From positions 7,787,001 to 7,851,000 of the forward strand of contig JAKJHU010000046.1 of NCBI GenBank assembly GCA_022316685.1: a stretch of DNA of 64,000 nucleotides. Direction: 5' to 3'. This document shows, one piece after another, positions 35,660-49,475 of this stretch; positions within the stretch are counted from its first letter, which is position 1; each line of letters opens with the position of its first letter. Source of the DNA: Progne subis subis. Lineage: Eukaryota; Chordata; Aves; Passeriformes; Hirundinidae. The notes under the pieces were generated by a model. That model saw only the letters and a program-made list of their open reading frames with translations. It did no database searches and was not told the origin of the DNA. The position numbers were made by a program, and so were the translations under genes.

Positions 35660-35722
35660 TTTATACCGCAACTCTCGGAGGAAAACATTGTTTGTGTAAA
35701 TACACATCAAAGGGCCAGATAA
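35660..35722 (-). promoter_or_regulatory. Core promoter of gene C: TATA, TCF/LEF-like and GATA-like sites
   Basis: On the minus strand TATAAA lies at 35,665-35,660. On the plus strand CACATCAAAG (35,703-35,712) is followed by AGATAA (35,717-35,722). Order and spacing match gene B: the CATCAAAG to TATA gap is 39 bases here and 44 in gene B. Confidence 0.6.
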
Positions 35723-35767
35723 GTATCATGTAATTGCCATCAGTCCTCTCCCGCAACAAAAGATATC

Positions 35768-35815
35768 GTTCACACATTGCCCCGGCTCGCAGAGGCTCGG
35801 CTCCGTCGTGTCTGC
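35768..35815 (-). promoter_or_regulatory. Putative SMAD/T-box proximal element of gene C
   Basis: GTTCACAC (35,768-35,775), then 20 bases, then CTCGGCTCCGTCGTGTCTGC (35,796-35,815). The gene B copy has a 21-base gap and one substitution in the block. In gene orientation the block again gives CAGAC, five bases, GGAGCC. It lies about 190-210 bases upstream of the start codon. Confidence 0.5.
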
Positions 35816-38800
35816 CCCTGAGGAGTTCACTCCGCCGTCAGTGATTTACAGCTCTTGTTACATCCTATCCCCATGCAAATGGCATTTATGGAGCTGAGCA
35901 GCCTCAAACGGCGCTGGGGAATGCACCCCCGGGGGAGCGCAGCATCCCCGGCCCACTGCAGGGAGAGGGGACGCTGCTGTTTCCCATCTTCCCTCTCCTG
36001 GAGCTGCTTTTCTATTCCTTTTCCAGCACCAGGCCCACTGTTCTTCTCAAGCCTGCTCCTCTGGGCTGAGCACTGCGTTCCCGAGACAGCCTTAGGCAGG
36101 CAAGCGGAGGAACTCACTCACTGGGTTCTCAGGGACTGCAGCATCAGGTTATAAGCACCAGGCACAGGCTGAGGGGCTTTGGAGGAGAAGGCTGTGAAAC
36201 AGAAAAGGGTAAATGTCAAGGTCATTGGCTTCTGTGAATCGACAGGCTCCTGGTCGTTTATATAAAACTATGGCTTATGGACTAACAAACTCATGACAAT
36301 TATTGTCTTAGCATTGGCATTCTGCTGAGAGTTCTGCTGAAGTTACAGAATTCATGTCATATCTTCCCTCCCAGATCTCTTGCAGCTATGCAGGTCATCC
36401 AGATTTCTCTGCTATTTTACTATCCCTCTTTTTCTTACTACTACCTTAAGTGTGTCTTTCAGAAACGTTTCTGTTCATCTTCGGGGTTTGTGTGTGACAG
36501 GAACACTTGGCTGCTGCAGTAAAGCCTCTGTAGCGTATTGACAAAAGGCTCTTGGTGCTTTATGGGCAGTTTTTCTCTGCAGGGTAACCATGAGTTCCCT
36601 CCCCTTTTCACCCTCCCCTCCTGTTCGAGAACAGAGCAGGACTTCCTCTGCATTGACAATTCCTACCACAGTGCTGCTTGGTATGTCTGCCTCCAGAGAT
36701 CATGATCATGATTGCACATCTTATTTACCTGTCCTTGTTCTTGCCTGCTGCTTTACACTCAGCCACCACCTGCACACAAACCCAGTGCTCTGCTGTCTAC
36801 CCTGTGACTTGGCCAGCCTGTTATTCTGCCACGCTGGCTGCATTTCTCTGCATTCACCTTCTCTGTGATAACAGTTACTGTAACCACACTTCTATTTCTT
36901 AGACTGTCCGTGAGGCAGAGGTTCGAAAACACTCCTAATTACTTTACTCATTACTAATTACTCTAAATCTTCGAATGCATTCAATTTTAATATTATATCA
37001 CATGCAGATATATTTTTTCTTTATATTAATCCAGTAAAAGTTTTATTAAAATCCTCTTGGTCAATCTTTTCCTAAACCAAACGTTTCAACCACTTGTCCA
37101 CTTCAAATATAGTTGCTGTATCCATTCATCGAGAAATCCTACCATTTTTTTGTTCACTAGAAAATTGTTTCACTGTGCTATATTCAAGTTTGACTTGTGA
37201 ATCCCATTTAGGCTCTCTCATTGATTGCTGATTTTCATGGCATAACGTGAGTCCTACTTTGCTCTACCAGTGATGAAGACAGACTTGCTGTTCAAGAGTT
37301 TGTCTGTAACCAAACAAAAATACAAACACGATTGTCACCTTTATATAAAGGTGTCTAATAACCGATTCAGGACCACAACCATACATGACCAGAGCCCTCT
37401 TGAAGCCCTTTGTTTCTGGCCTGTGTAGGTAGGGATTGACATTGCAGCCTGAGCCTACTAAACAAGCTTCCTGGAGGAAAAATGGTGTAAAAATGTGTAA
37501 ATAAACATTCAAGCATGAATGCCTCCCATATATGTTATCTACCTAAAGAAGTCCACACACACTTCTAGCATGGACAAAGCCTGTCAGACACACACACATA
37601 TATGTATATATATTTGTGGGGTTTTTTTTACCAAACAAATGGAATTGTTTGATATTTAATTATTTGAATCCTCATCCATTTATCCTTCCCAAGCATTTTC
37701 TGATTAACAATGGAAAGTTTAGGAAGCTTACTTGACCAAACAAGATTGCATCTAAATTTTCTGTTTTATAACACACTCCCACCAACCCCCCCATCCCCTT
37801 ACCCCATCCCACCTTGAATATTTCAGATTCTTAACTATTCCTTTCTTTAGGTAATTAGGTGAAGACTTCCCCCACCACAAACCTGAGGATGAATTTTAAA
37901 ATACCAGAGCTTCTGAGCATTAGAGAGTTCTGTTGGCAGCATATCTCACAGAACAGACCAAGCAGGCAGGAGATGGAGGGGACTTAACACGTGGCCTGGC
38001 AGCAACCTCTCCAGTCAGAACTGGGAATATCAGTGCCACTGCCTGCTTGCAGATTCCTGACAAGCCTCCCCTGCAGTCAGGCAAAATGCCATTCTCAAGG
38101 ACTAATTCTCATGAGCATCAGAAAAAGAAAGTGTAACTTTTCTGCGAGCTTCCTTCTCAATTTAAATATTTCTGATCACTGTAACCGCATTCTGCTTCAC
38201 AGACGGGGCACAATCCCATCCCAATGAGATAAATATGCCCCGTGTGCCCAGAATTATTTCCATCTTAGTCCTTACAGAATGTTATGTACAAGTATAAATA
38301 ATATATCCCACTTACATTCTTATAGATAACATATATAGTTAGGTATCACCATAGAAATACTTTTAAAAATATATAAAAGAATCTATTTCTATGACATTAC
38401 TTTTTCCAGCTTTATGTCAACAAATAAAGACACTTGACAAGCTGTCACATAGGACAAAAAGAATACATAACCTAAGATGGAGCTCTAAAAATAGAAAATA
38501 TTGAGTTTTATCATCCACTGATACATGTGCCTTTACTGATTTAAAGACTTTTTACCATCTGAGCTGCAAATTACATCTTTGTACACTGCTGGTTTATTAA
38601 TTGCATTGTATTGAAGTAAATGGCACTGCAGAAAGATGGTGTCAAATGCTGAACTCCCAGAGACACAAATTGATCATGGTGTGACAAGATTAAACTAAAT
38701 CTCATTTCCATTACACATAAAATGTATAAGTCTCCTCGATTGGTAGCAGATGACTTCTGATTGTAATGACTGCTACAATATTTAACAGCTGCTAGTTTAA

Positions 38801-41800
38801 TTTTATCTAAAATTCTTAAGCCGCCTTCTTTGTGTTCCTATCTATAATTCATTAAGTGCTTGTTTGAAAATCTCCCACTAATCTGTGATTCAGAAATACC
38901 ATGTTTGAAATCAAGTGATATTACCAATGGGATGAAAACCTGTTCATGCTAATGAAATTTGTCAGAGTAGGGCAGGGACAGATAGTACCTTTTACTTTGC
39001 TGCTAGAGGGGGCAGAGACAAAGAGCTCAGACATACCAAGATGATTGCCACTAGCAGGAGTCTGGAGATCCATTACCATAGATAATTGGCAATACTCTAT
39101 GCAGATGTTTGCAGAATACACAGCTGCCCTCTTTGGGGAGGCAGCACCTTCCTCTTCAGCAGAAATCTTCCCACACAACACTGGTTTCATGTTGAGGAGA
39201 TTCTGCAGAGCTACCTACTAGACATAGAAATATTGGATATTAGATAATAAATAGGAATATTCTGGGATTACATCTCAGCCTTTGAGAATTAATCGTGGCT
39301 CCACATCTTCCAGCCCAAAGCTCAGCTCTGCCTCTAAGGTGGCTCAGAGCCCTGCAGAGGGGCAGGATTGTGCTGAGACATCCCCTCACTGTTGGAGCTA
39401 TGGAGGAGCTGAAGAGAGAGCAGCTGAGGTGGTGACTACCTTGGGTTCCCCACAGGTGCCAGGGAGAGCTGCCAGCACCTGGCCTTGCTGCAGTGGGTAC
39501 ACAAGACCAAGGGAAGGAACTGTCACTTTGCTACTCCTGTAACATTGGAGTGAGACTAGAGTAGAGGGAATTTGTGGTTCTTTTGAGTAACTAGGTGGTG
39601 ATGCAACTCAAAGAGTAAAAACCAGGCAGTTTATGCCACACAAGGGCAATGTGTTCACCTGTGGACATGCAGATTTCCCATGAAGGTCCGTCCAGGGAAG
39701 CAAGGGCTGCTGGCATCTGCTATGCAATTTACATGGTCTTTGTCCTGGTGTGTTTATCCAAACATTCAGTTTCTGAGTAATCACTATTTAGGACTTAAAA
39801 GCATTACAAATGGCCTCCAACCAATCTCTTAATTATCAATTATTATCATTATCTTTCCTCTTTGACAGAATAACAGCTACTTTTCCATGAGGCATTTAAA
39901 AACCGTATGTGCAGAAATACCAGGAGGGCCTGGTATAAACACAGTGACAATGCACAGATGAAAATTAAATGTCTCATCATGTTTGGAATTGATCTAAATC
40001 AACAGAGCACTCAAAATGCCGAGAGCTCCCATGGCTCCTTAACACAACCCTGCCACCAGCAGCTAAAAAGGATCAGTGAAATGTTTTTAAATATATATAT
40101 ATATTCTGCAGAGACATCCTGCAAATATTAAGAAAGAAAACACTAATTTTAATGGCTCTCTACCCAAATTTAAGCTTATTAAAAAAAGTCAAATTCATTA
40201 TGAAGCAGGACCACATTTAAAAAATGTACTGCTGTTGTTATAGAAGAAAGGTACAGCAACAGAATCTTTTGTTTATTTATTTATTACTAGAGAAACTATT
40301 AATAGTTGGAAACCCATTCAAGTTTCAGGAATGTAAATCCTACTTCAGCACTCATTGCTGTCATATTGCCAGAGGGACATCTCTATGGACACTGCTCAAA
40401 TGAAACTGCTCAGAAGTCTGTGGTTGGTTTAATTCCGTTTAGATTAGAAATGAGACTTTAAAAACAATTAGACACCCTTAGACACTTTGTAATCTTTTCA
40501 AAACCTAACAGAAAGGCTAACTTCACATTTTACATCAAGGCTTTTTTCTTTGTCAGTCTTTGCTGAAAGTTTTTTTTTTTCATGATGGTTACTTCTAAAT
40601 TTACACTTATCAACATATAAAAGTAAGAAGGAATAAATCTGAAATTTTTCATTACATTCATATTTTCCACAAATACTTTCTAAAGAAATTTAGAAAGAAT
40701 TGACCAACTTGACCAAAGCATTTATTATTTGTGAGAATAACTTTTCAATTTCGACTATTCAAGAATGAATAATTTCCTTCCTTGATTTTAGAGTTAGCCT
40801 TTGAGCATGATGAGTCAGTCAGCAGGAGAATGAGCTATCACAGCTGGCAGCCCTGGGACATCTATCATGCTCTGTGCCCATCCTGGTCTATGCCATACAA
40901 TGCTGCTTTGAAATGCATTGGGCTCAGCAGTGAAAATGTTTTACTGATTCTTCCTTCCCCTCTAACTTACACCTAAAATAAACAAGGTGTTTGCATTGCT
41001 CCAAAACCAGTCTGTTCAAGTTAAATGGAAATAATCTTTACCTTCTTCTTTCTTTTTTTTTTTTTTTAACTGACTTCAAGGCTCTTATCCATTTCACATT
41101 TTTAGTTATTTCCCCCTTTTTCTGTATTCCTCACTATACACTGTTTCTTCATATTTTCCTTATTCCAGTCACTTCCATCAAGTATCCTGCAAATGTTACT
41201 ATCGCCTGAAAAAAGAGAATAACTTTGGCAGGATATATAACTGTAGCAACAGAACATAAATGACACTGTATGTCTGCCTTTACTTATCCCAAACAGGGAG
41301 CACAGGCATGTCCTGACATTCTCGTAGTTTACTGATTAGGGAAAAGCTGGGCTTAGTGGGCGAGGACAGGAATGTAGTTAGGTTAAGATGCTTAACACTG
41401 CCCCTGTAACCCGCAATTCGATGTCTAGGTTTCCTCCAGACAGTGCAGTGTAATTCTTCTGCCAGGTTTTACGGAAATGAGCATATTACACAGGAGTAGA
41501 AGGTCAGTAGGACTTAAGACTATGACAATGTCTGTGCATGTTCTCTGAAAGATTAAAGGGAGCAGCTGAACGCTGAATAAAAATACATGCTCATTTTACA
41601 AATGGAATATATTAAAAAACCACCCTGCCATTTTGTGTTTGCATGTTTCTAATGAGCAAGGTTTGGGCAGACACCTGAACGGCCGATCGATCGGTTTTCA
41701 CGCTTCCCTTGGCAGCACCAGCACGTAAAAAGCTGCAGAGAGCCTCTTGTGCCATCTCCTGGTTATACCGAGACTCCACACCCAGAAAGCTGCCACGGAA

Positions 41801-41840
41801 AGGAAGGGAAGTAGTAGGAGTTTAGCAATGATAGAGGCAG

Positions 41841-41935
41841 GGAATCATTCAGGTTGGAGAAAACCTCTAAGACCGTCGAGCCCAGCCCTTAATCCAAGTT
41901 TACCACTAAACCACGTCCCTGAGTGCCACATGTGG
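41841..41935 (-). mobile_element. Short CR1 LINE 3'-end fragment
   Basis: GGAATCATTCAGGTTGGAG, then AAACCTCTAAGACC, CCACTAAACCACGTCCCTGAGTGCCACAT and related text match the reverse complement of the 3' region of avian CR1 subfamilies. It is only about 95 bases long. Confidence 0.8.
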
Positions 41936-44427
41936 CAGTGGAACAGTCCCGGATGGTCACTCAGTTCCTGGCAGCTAAGGACTCACCCAGCACATGGATG
42001 CGCATGGTAGGCTCTGCTTCTAATCCCTCTGCTGCTGCTCTTGGCATCAAGTCATTTTCCACTGCATTGGCATATGTATGGAAAGGAAATTCAGCATCCC
42101 TCTAGAACATCTTTGACATCAGTTCCAGTAACTCATCCCACAGCATCATTCGGTATGTATCAGTGGAAGAATGCAAATCAACCTGTGAAAATTGAAGTGA
42201 CTGGAACACAATTAAATTAGTAATAAAATTCATATAAATCCCTGATTACAGGTAAGTATTTGAATTATGTCCAATTTACTTTACTGAAGATCTCTACTGA
42301 GTCCCTCTCGCTTCACAGGAACAAGGAGGCCTGTGCACTTATGACAGAGTTTTATCTCACTTGTTCTTAAAAATTCATAGGAAAGCAGATCATAGAGGTG
42401 TGTTACAGATGAGTAACCTATTCCAGTGCTTCACAGGGAGCTTTCCAACACAAAAACTGAAACAAAATCAGCCTTGTTTTAAAACCAAGTGCCTAAACTT
42501 CACAGAACACACCAAAAAAAAAAAAAAAAAGCCCTCACCCTGCAGCCACTACATTTTTTTTTACAGCAACATTTCACATTCACAGGTCTGCTCAATCCAA
42601 TCTTGTCTATGTAAGTCCAATTCTTTCTCAGTTTATGTTTTTAAGTATATACTTACTGCGGTCCTCTACTCTCTCTCATTTTGACTGTATGTATCCTAGC
42701 TGCAGCGCCTAAATGGTAAAGCATTCCTGCTGATGCCTCTCTATTGCCAAACAGAGCAAAATAGTTACCTTCTGTCACATGCAGCTCTCGTGTAGTACAC
42801 TTCAGGTGTTTTCCCCCACCTTCTTCTTTTATTTTTGCAAACTGTACACATGGATTCATATTCAGCTTCTGATCTGTTATGATCCCCAGGGATTTTTACT
42901 GAACCGCCATAGTTATTTTTCATTTAATATTTATCCTTCAAAACCGTAAGACTTGGATTTGAAATTTAAACTGCTGTGATGATCATGGTGAGTTCTAAGA
43001 TTTTATGTTGTAAAAGTGTGCTTTCCCCGTCCCACCTTGTATTTCAGCAGTAAAATTCAGAGACATTCCTACACGTTCCATACAGTGTAGGCTGTGAGAA
43101 GACTGCCTTATGGTAATTCTGGGATGTTTCCCTCCCTCATTGGAGTATGCAGAGTCCCAGGCAGGTCTTATCTTGTTACTGTGACAGTTCCCTTCTTCCC
43201 ACCTGGGTGTGTTGAGAACCAAGCATGTTTTACCTCATTACTGTAAGCCAGAATAATTTGCTCCCCGCCATCTGCACGGGTGCCAAGGTGAAGGCCATCT
43301 GCAGATCTTGGAATTCAAACAGCAGCACCTGCATTGCATGGGGCAGCTAATGAGCAAAACAGGACATTGCATATGTATGGAATGTTAATTAGCACAGATT
43401 TCTTTGCTCACCCCCACAGCATTTTCCCTGGAGCGTCACTCCTGAGCAGTGCTCCCGTGCATTGGGTCCTCATTTGGGTGGTGCTCCAGGATTCCCACTG
43501 TGGAAATGCTGCACTTTTGATAAAGCCAAAGCTCTCACTTATTTTGTGCCTTGTCCCTGAGGGATCTGCACCTGCTTTTCACTCATAACGTCTGGCTAGT
43601 CCCAACCCCACTCAATTCACTTTCACAGTTTAACAAGCATGCTAATTACCCTTTGAAATGATGTTCTAACCAGTTGCGTATTCACCTTAGAGGCCCATCA
43701 TCTGAATCTGAGTGACCAAATATAAAACTGGGCCAGGAGGATCTGTTGTCAAGGCATTTATTGACTTCATTGTACAACATTATGTTTTTATCTCTTGGGA
43801 CAGTTACCTTGACCATGACTTCATGGACAAAAACATGTCAGTCTTTTAAATAAGTCTTAAGCTTACAGATTTTCAGACAGCTTTTCCAGTAACTCTTCTA
43901 GTGTCAAACTCTTCCTGGCTGATTCTCTGTCATTCTCTTTACCTTGTCTTCCCATTAATTCCTGTGGTCTTGCCCATTTTTAAAAAGTAGTATTATTTTA
44001 TGGTTCTGGGGGAACTCATTCATTCTTCCTCCATCAAAAATACAGTAATTCCTAGATTATTTCAATTTTCCCCATTATTATAGAACAGATTTAATCAGAA
44101 GTTAATGTTATGATAATTAGCTTGATAGCCTCTGACCTGCATTCCTGGTTAACAGATCATGACATGCATTGTTCAGAGGGGCAGCAGTGGAACAGCAAGC
44201 ACTCCAGGCTTTTGCACCATCTGATACTTGCCTCTTCTGGTAAGCAGAGAGCTCTTACTGTATAACAGAAAAATATTTAAAAATCTACTTTTAAATGGAT
44301 TTGCTTTTGCTTTTCCCTTGCTGACAAAAATTTTTTGTCTGTCCAATTTTGTTCCTAACCTGCTGTGCTGTTATTTTATATTTGTTCTTGATAATGTAAC
44401 TGTCATGTTTCTACTTCTTCTTTTCCA

Positions 44428-44430
<3 letters not shown>

Positions 44431-44460
<30 letters not shown>
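44431..44460. repeat. poly-T homopolymer, 30 bases
   Basis: An uninterrupted run of 30 T. It is followed by CCCAGG, so it superficially resembles a splice acceptor, but no exon follows. Confidence 0.9.
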
Positions 44461-47400
44461 CCCAGGTAATTGATAAGCCTGTAATGCAGCCACAGTGCTC
44501 TTTGAGTTTTCTTTCCTTTGCATGTGGATAGACTGTTATACTTAAAATATGGCCTTAGAAACTCTTCTTAGAAACTCTCAGGTCTCCTGAATTTTTCTTT
44601 GTGTTTTAGTTCCTTCCCCAGGACCTCATGTACCAATTCCTTGAGTTTGTTGAAGTTTGTTTTTTTGAAGCTGTGTTACTATTCTGCTTCTTTCATCTCT
44701 TTCTTTTCTTTGAATCATGAACTCTGTTGTCTCATGGTAACTTTCATCTTGATTGCTTTCCACATGAAGATTTTCAACAGTTTATCTATTAAACACTGTA
44801 AAATCTTAAAGATTATTCCCTATGGTTCCAGCACTAGCTTATATCCACAAAGCTGTATTTGAAGTGTCCTCACGCTGGGCTCAGAGGAAATCATATCCTA
44901 GCTGTCATCAGAGGGATAAGAAGGTGGTATGGGTAGGGATTTGAGCACAGTGTACTTCAAGACATCCCTTAGTCTGGAGAAACAATACATGAGAGACTAC
45001 TTGTGACATTTCAAAATACATCATCCTTGCAATTTTTAGATGCAGCCTAGGATATTCAGCTTTCCATCAGTTTAGTTGATTAAACATCAAAAGAGTTGTT
45101 TGATACTCTGTTGAGTTCTTCACATCCTTCTCTAGGTTTCAGTCCATTATCCTTTATTTAAATAAACTAATTTGGGGGATTTTGTATTCTCAACAATGGT
45201 CTTTAACAGAATTATCCAGCCTTTGACCTGCAGTTTACTTTCATGGAGAAAAGTTACTTTGCTCACATCTGTGTGTCTGTATTTTCATCTCAGGAATCAT
45301 CTGTTCTTTTCCACCTTATATTTTCATGTCCTTTGCACCCATTCACTTCATTGCATCAAGAAAATGAGAACTAGGAGATATCTTGAAGGGATATCAAGAC
45401 ACTTCTTCCCCAGAAGAAGTGACTCTATTTTCCCTTTTCCCTAGAAAACCCAATAATCCTAATCTATGACTGTGCAGCTGATTATCCTGGAATTTTGCTA
45501 CTTAGGTAAATAATTTACTACTGTTATTGTTTATTAATTTTATCACACATGACAGCAAATGAGCATCTATTTGCAGAGTTGTTGTCATTAATTGATAGAT
45601 TAAAACCAGCCACATTAAAAGTTTCTTCAAACTTGTTTGCTGCTGCAATTTTTAAACAGGAATTCAAAAGGTGAAATTGTTCATTCTCACATGTATTTTA
45701 GAGGGTTATCTGATTATGAAACCACATAAAAATCTCCAATGGAAGATTTCACCACAAATTAGTAATTTATTGGTATGTAATAATTACAAGATCTCTTGGG
45801 GGGAAAAAAAACTTTATAGTCCAAACTGTAGTGAGGGCAGTGTCTTACATTTATAGTAACTTAACAAAGGCAAAAACATTTATAGGTGAAGATTATCTCC
45901 TAATCAGTCAAATTCCAAAGATGTCCCCTCAACTAAGTCTGATTTATAGGACTTTAGTTTTCAAATATTATTCAAACCTTCATTTCCAATGCTTTGAGGG
46001 TCTGTCAAAGCTCAGTATACATTTAAAACTCATTATTTATAAAAGCATATTTTGAGAAAAGAAGACTTTCTAGGGGAAAAAAAAAAGCTAGCTCTAAATA
46101 GAACACTTGGAATTTAAACAAGATTATGCCTTGGATTGTATTTAAGCAAGTATGAGGAAGAAAAATAATTTATCTGCACTCTTCCCACCACCACAATATC
46201 AAGGATTGAAACAATCAGCTGTTTGTTTAACACTGAGAAAATTTATGACTTCCACACCTTTCTAACTGTAGTTTATTTATTTTTTAAATTACAATTTTTC
46301 CTCAAGTTTTAATCCTTTACAAATCACATCAAGTACTCACAGAAACGATGAGTCTCAGTAACGCTTATGAAACCAATCCAATACACAAGGCAAAGTCTAG
46401 CAGTGGTTGAAAATTTTCTAAGGGAATGAATTTGTCAGAATCAGTGTTGATTCACTAATTATGTTGCAGGTCGTTGGTTTGGGATTCTACAGAATGGTTC
46501 ATAGGATGCAATTGAATTCCATCCCTGTTTCCTGGCAGGTTCTGGAGGTGTTGGAGCTGGAAACCTGGTTTGTAACAGAGCTGGTGTGAAAAGGACACAT
46601 TTCCCAGCTCTCTCACAAGAGGAGTGAAAACCCCAGGGATCCTGGGGGCAAACATCTGCTAAGGGCACCAATACACAAAGCAACCAGAAAGTCTCCCAAG
46701 GAGCAGACTTCACTTCAGAACTCCATGGCTCACTGTTAGAAAAATAAACATAAAAGCAAGATGAGGGGAAAGTGGAAAAAATGAGGAAGAGCTAGGACAG
46801 CTGGTGACCATTGTGGCTTAAAGAACAAACTCAAAATTTTTTGCCCAAAAATTCTAGTTTGGTATTGGAACAGGAGCACAGGGCCAGACTGCAAAGTCCC
46901 TCACTTACGCAGTACAATTACTGATGCCAATAATATTTTGCCAACTAGATAAAAATGAACATGTTTCTTTGATATGTTTTATCCCATTATTTTTTCTTAA
47001 AGGACTCCCTACAAAGAGAGAAAACTTTAGCTCAACCCTTACTGCTTCTTAGTCATAAACAAGCAGCCCAGTTATAGGCTAGGTGTAACTTTCTTCTCAA
47101 GTCTGTGTCGTATAAGATGCACATACCTCAGTGTTCATGGACAAAGCCAAACCATGTTCTTTGTAAAGGAGTGGATGTTTTTCATTAGTTATTAACATTT
47201 GTTGCTGTTGTTGTTGTGGGGTGGTGCCTAAGCAGAAAATCTGAAATATCTGATTGAGGGAAACACCCCAAGTAGTTCCATAACTCAACACTATGCATTA
47301 ATACCAATATAAGGTTTGATAGGCTGAAGCACTTACAGAGAACATGAGCTGATTTTATAAAATCTTGTATAGCACTAGTTACTGTCACAGAATAAGCAAT

Positions 47401-49259
47401 ATTTTCTAGATGTACTAACACAGAGCTAAGAAATACATGAGCTAATTCTCATGAGAGCAAAATATAAATGATAAGAAAATTCACAAAAGCAATTTCAGAA
47501 GTCTGACTGGGAACTGTATAAAATGAATTTATTAAGGACATGTGATTAACAAGTCTTGTGGAATACTTTACATTAGTAAAACTTATGCTATTTAAAATTC
47601 CACTGTTTTTCAAAGGCAAAGTGTGGGTTTAAGTGAATGGTGATTTTTGACAAAATCCCAAATAACTACTATGAAAACCAATTATTTAAAATAATATGCA
47701 TACAGATAAAATATGTGAAATATATGTCTGAACATATGTCTGGACATAATGTTATTATTAACATTCTTAAATCATAAAGGTAAGAGGTAAATATTAAACA
47801 TTTTCACATTTGGCAATTTTTAGAGAAATAGCAACATGATTTACTTCCCTAAGGGTAAGTCAGAATACTATAATTAATGACATGTTAAACCTACATATGG
47901 TAAATAAAATAAATCATATTAAAAGTAGGACAAAAGCAAGAAAACCCTATTGAGGACTGAGTTCTTCAGTGTTTAAGCCAATAAGAGCCAAAAGTTAGTG
48001 GTATTGGATTAATAGGAAAAAGTAACTGAGTATTTAAAGGAAAGTATAGACACACCTTGTTTTTACTGAAGAAGATGAGAGAGGGTTGAGATGTAATATT
48101 GCTGTTACTGACAAGAGAAAGGGAGAAGCCTTGCTCTTATACATTGAGAAAGCTACAGTTTAGCATGTGCACATGCACTTCTGTCAAACACAACAGTACA
48201 AATGCAAAATACCAGACATGTACACGCTCCCATTTCTTACATCTTTATCCTTCTCCATCACTTGACAAGATACTTAGATCACATCTACCCTTCACTCCTC
48301 TCAAAACATTTTCTTTTTATTATTTTTTTTAACACAGTTCTAAGTAAATCACTTTCAGAACAGTGCTTAAGTGTTTCTTGCCCTTCCCTACTTCTCATTC
48401 AACACTACCACAGCTCCCACTGGTAGAAATACTTGTATTTTTAACTAATTTGTAGCCTTAACATTCTGGCCTTGCATAAACCTGGGTAGCTCAACAAATT
48501 TTCCAGCAATAGCAACACATTTCATGGCCATTTAGAAGGTCCTGTAAGTATAAGCTCTATGAATAGGTTAGCACCACAGTTTTACGAGTTGCAGATCCAA
48601 AGTTCACATAGTTATCTTCTATTGGATGCTGCTGGAGCACTGTGATCTACAAAAACAACCTCAGGAGCAAGAGTCATACTCAAATGTGCATACATACAGA
48701 CAGACATAAATTGGCAAAGTGACTCTTGTGCCCAATACAGATAAAAAAAGCAATTTCACATTTACTGTCTTCACAATGCCAGGAGTGCAGAAGCAGAGCA
48801 ACGAATTGGCAATACTCACATTCAGATCTTACTTTCATTTGGAAACAGGTTAGCCTGATGACTTTAAAATCAAACTAAAAAGTTGAAGGATAGCATTCCT
48901 CTCCTTCCTTGGTAGGAGAAACAAACAGCCATTTACTTATGTCAGTTACAGTTTTCATAATATACAACATAAAAGCAAGACACACCAACAGTCAATGAGG
49001 AGCAGAGGATCTGTGTTTCTGAATTGTATGCATAATATGGCAGGATATAAGTGTACTGTGTTTATATAAAAATAGATTCAACATTTATTGAACTATGTTT
49101 TGAACTCTCCTAGGCCAACTCGGCAACAGAAGCTGGAATTTTAACTTTTTTTCCACAGTATTTTTAGATATTGGTTTTCAGGCTAATTAATTATCTATGC
49201 TAAAGAAGAGTAACAAAATTAATAAGCCTTTTAATTCTCTCTTCAATTTTATCTCTCTT

Positions 49260-49265
49260 TTTATT
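49260..49265 (-). terminator. Candidate KNDC1 polyadenylation signal
   Basis: A minus-strand AATAAA lies about 210 bases beyond the KNDC1 stop codon. A second one lies at 49,084-49,089. AT-richness makes chance occurrence possible. Confidence 0.4.
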
Positions 49266-49475
49266 CTTTTGATCTGCCATCCAGTTGCCAGTGATTCAAA
49301 TCTCATTAGTCAGCATTTTATAATTCCATGGTGAGAAATAAAATAATTTTAACTTGAGACAGTATCTTATGTCGTTTCACTTAAGTATTTGCTTGGAAAT
49401 AAGTCCAATAGATGAGGTCAACTTAATCCAGTTTTACAGTCTAGACCCAGAATAGAACACATGAAACATAAATAA

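Larger units (their letters stand above)
35820..49259. other. Intergenic region between gene C and KNDC1
   Basis: About 13.4 kb with no supportable coding exon. In mammals UTF1 sits between KNDC1 and VENTX, but no GC-rich UTF1-like exon is visible. The region holds a short CR1 fragment (41,841-41,935), a CA/TA microsatellite (37,588-37,614), a 30-base poly-T run and a 12-base palindrome CCGATCGATCGG (41,683-41,694). Confidence 0.6.

Noticed and set aside
35602..35688. Alternative upstream start for gene C (Met at 35,688)
   Set aside because: It would place the start codon upstream of the TATA box, and the family motif begins at the ATG at 35,604.
34567..35733. 388-codon plus-strand open frame over gene C
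   Set aside because: It is antisense to a well-supported homeobox gene, its composition follows the CpG island and no domain is visible.
41683..41694. 12-base palindrome CCGATCGATCGG
   Set aside because: A single short palindrome is expected by chance in 64 kb and no further structure surrounds it.
44431..44466. Poly-T followed by CCCAGG resembling a strong splice acceptor
   Set aside because: No open exon with a donor follows; it is a homopolymer followed by a chance AG.
46459..46713. Minus-strand frame with a hydrophobic, signal-peptide-like start
   Set aside because: It does not begin with ATG, has no downstream exon or family motif and lies in ordinary spacer.
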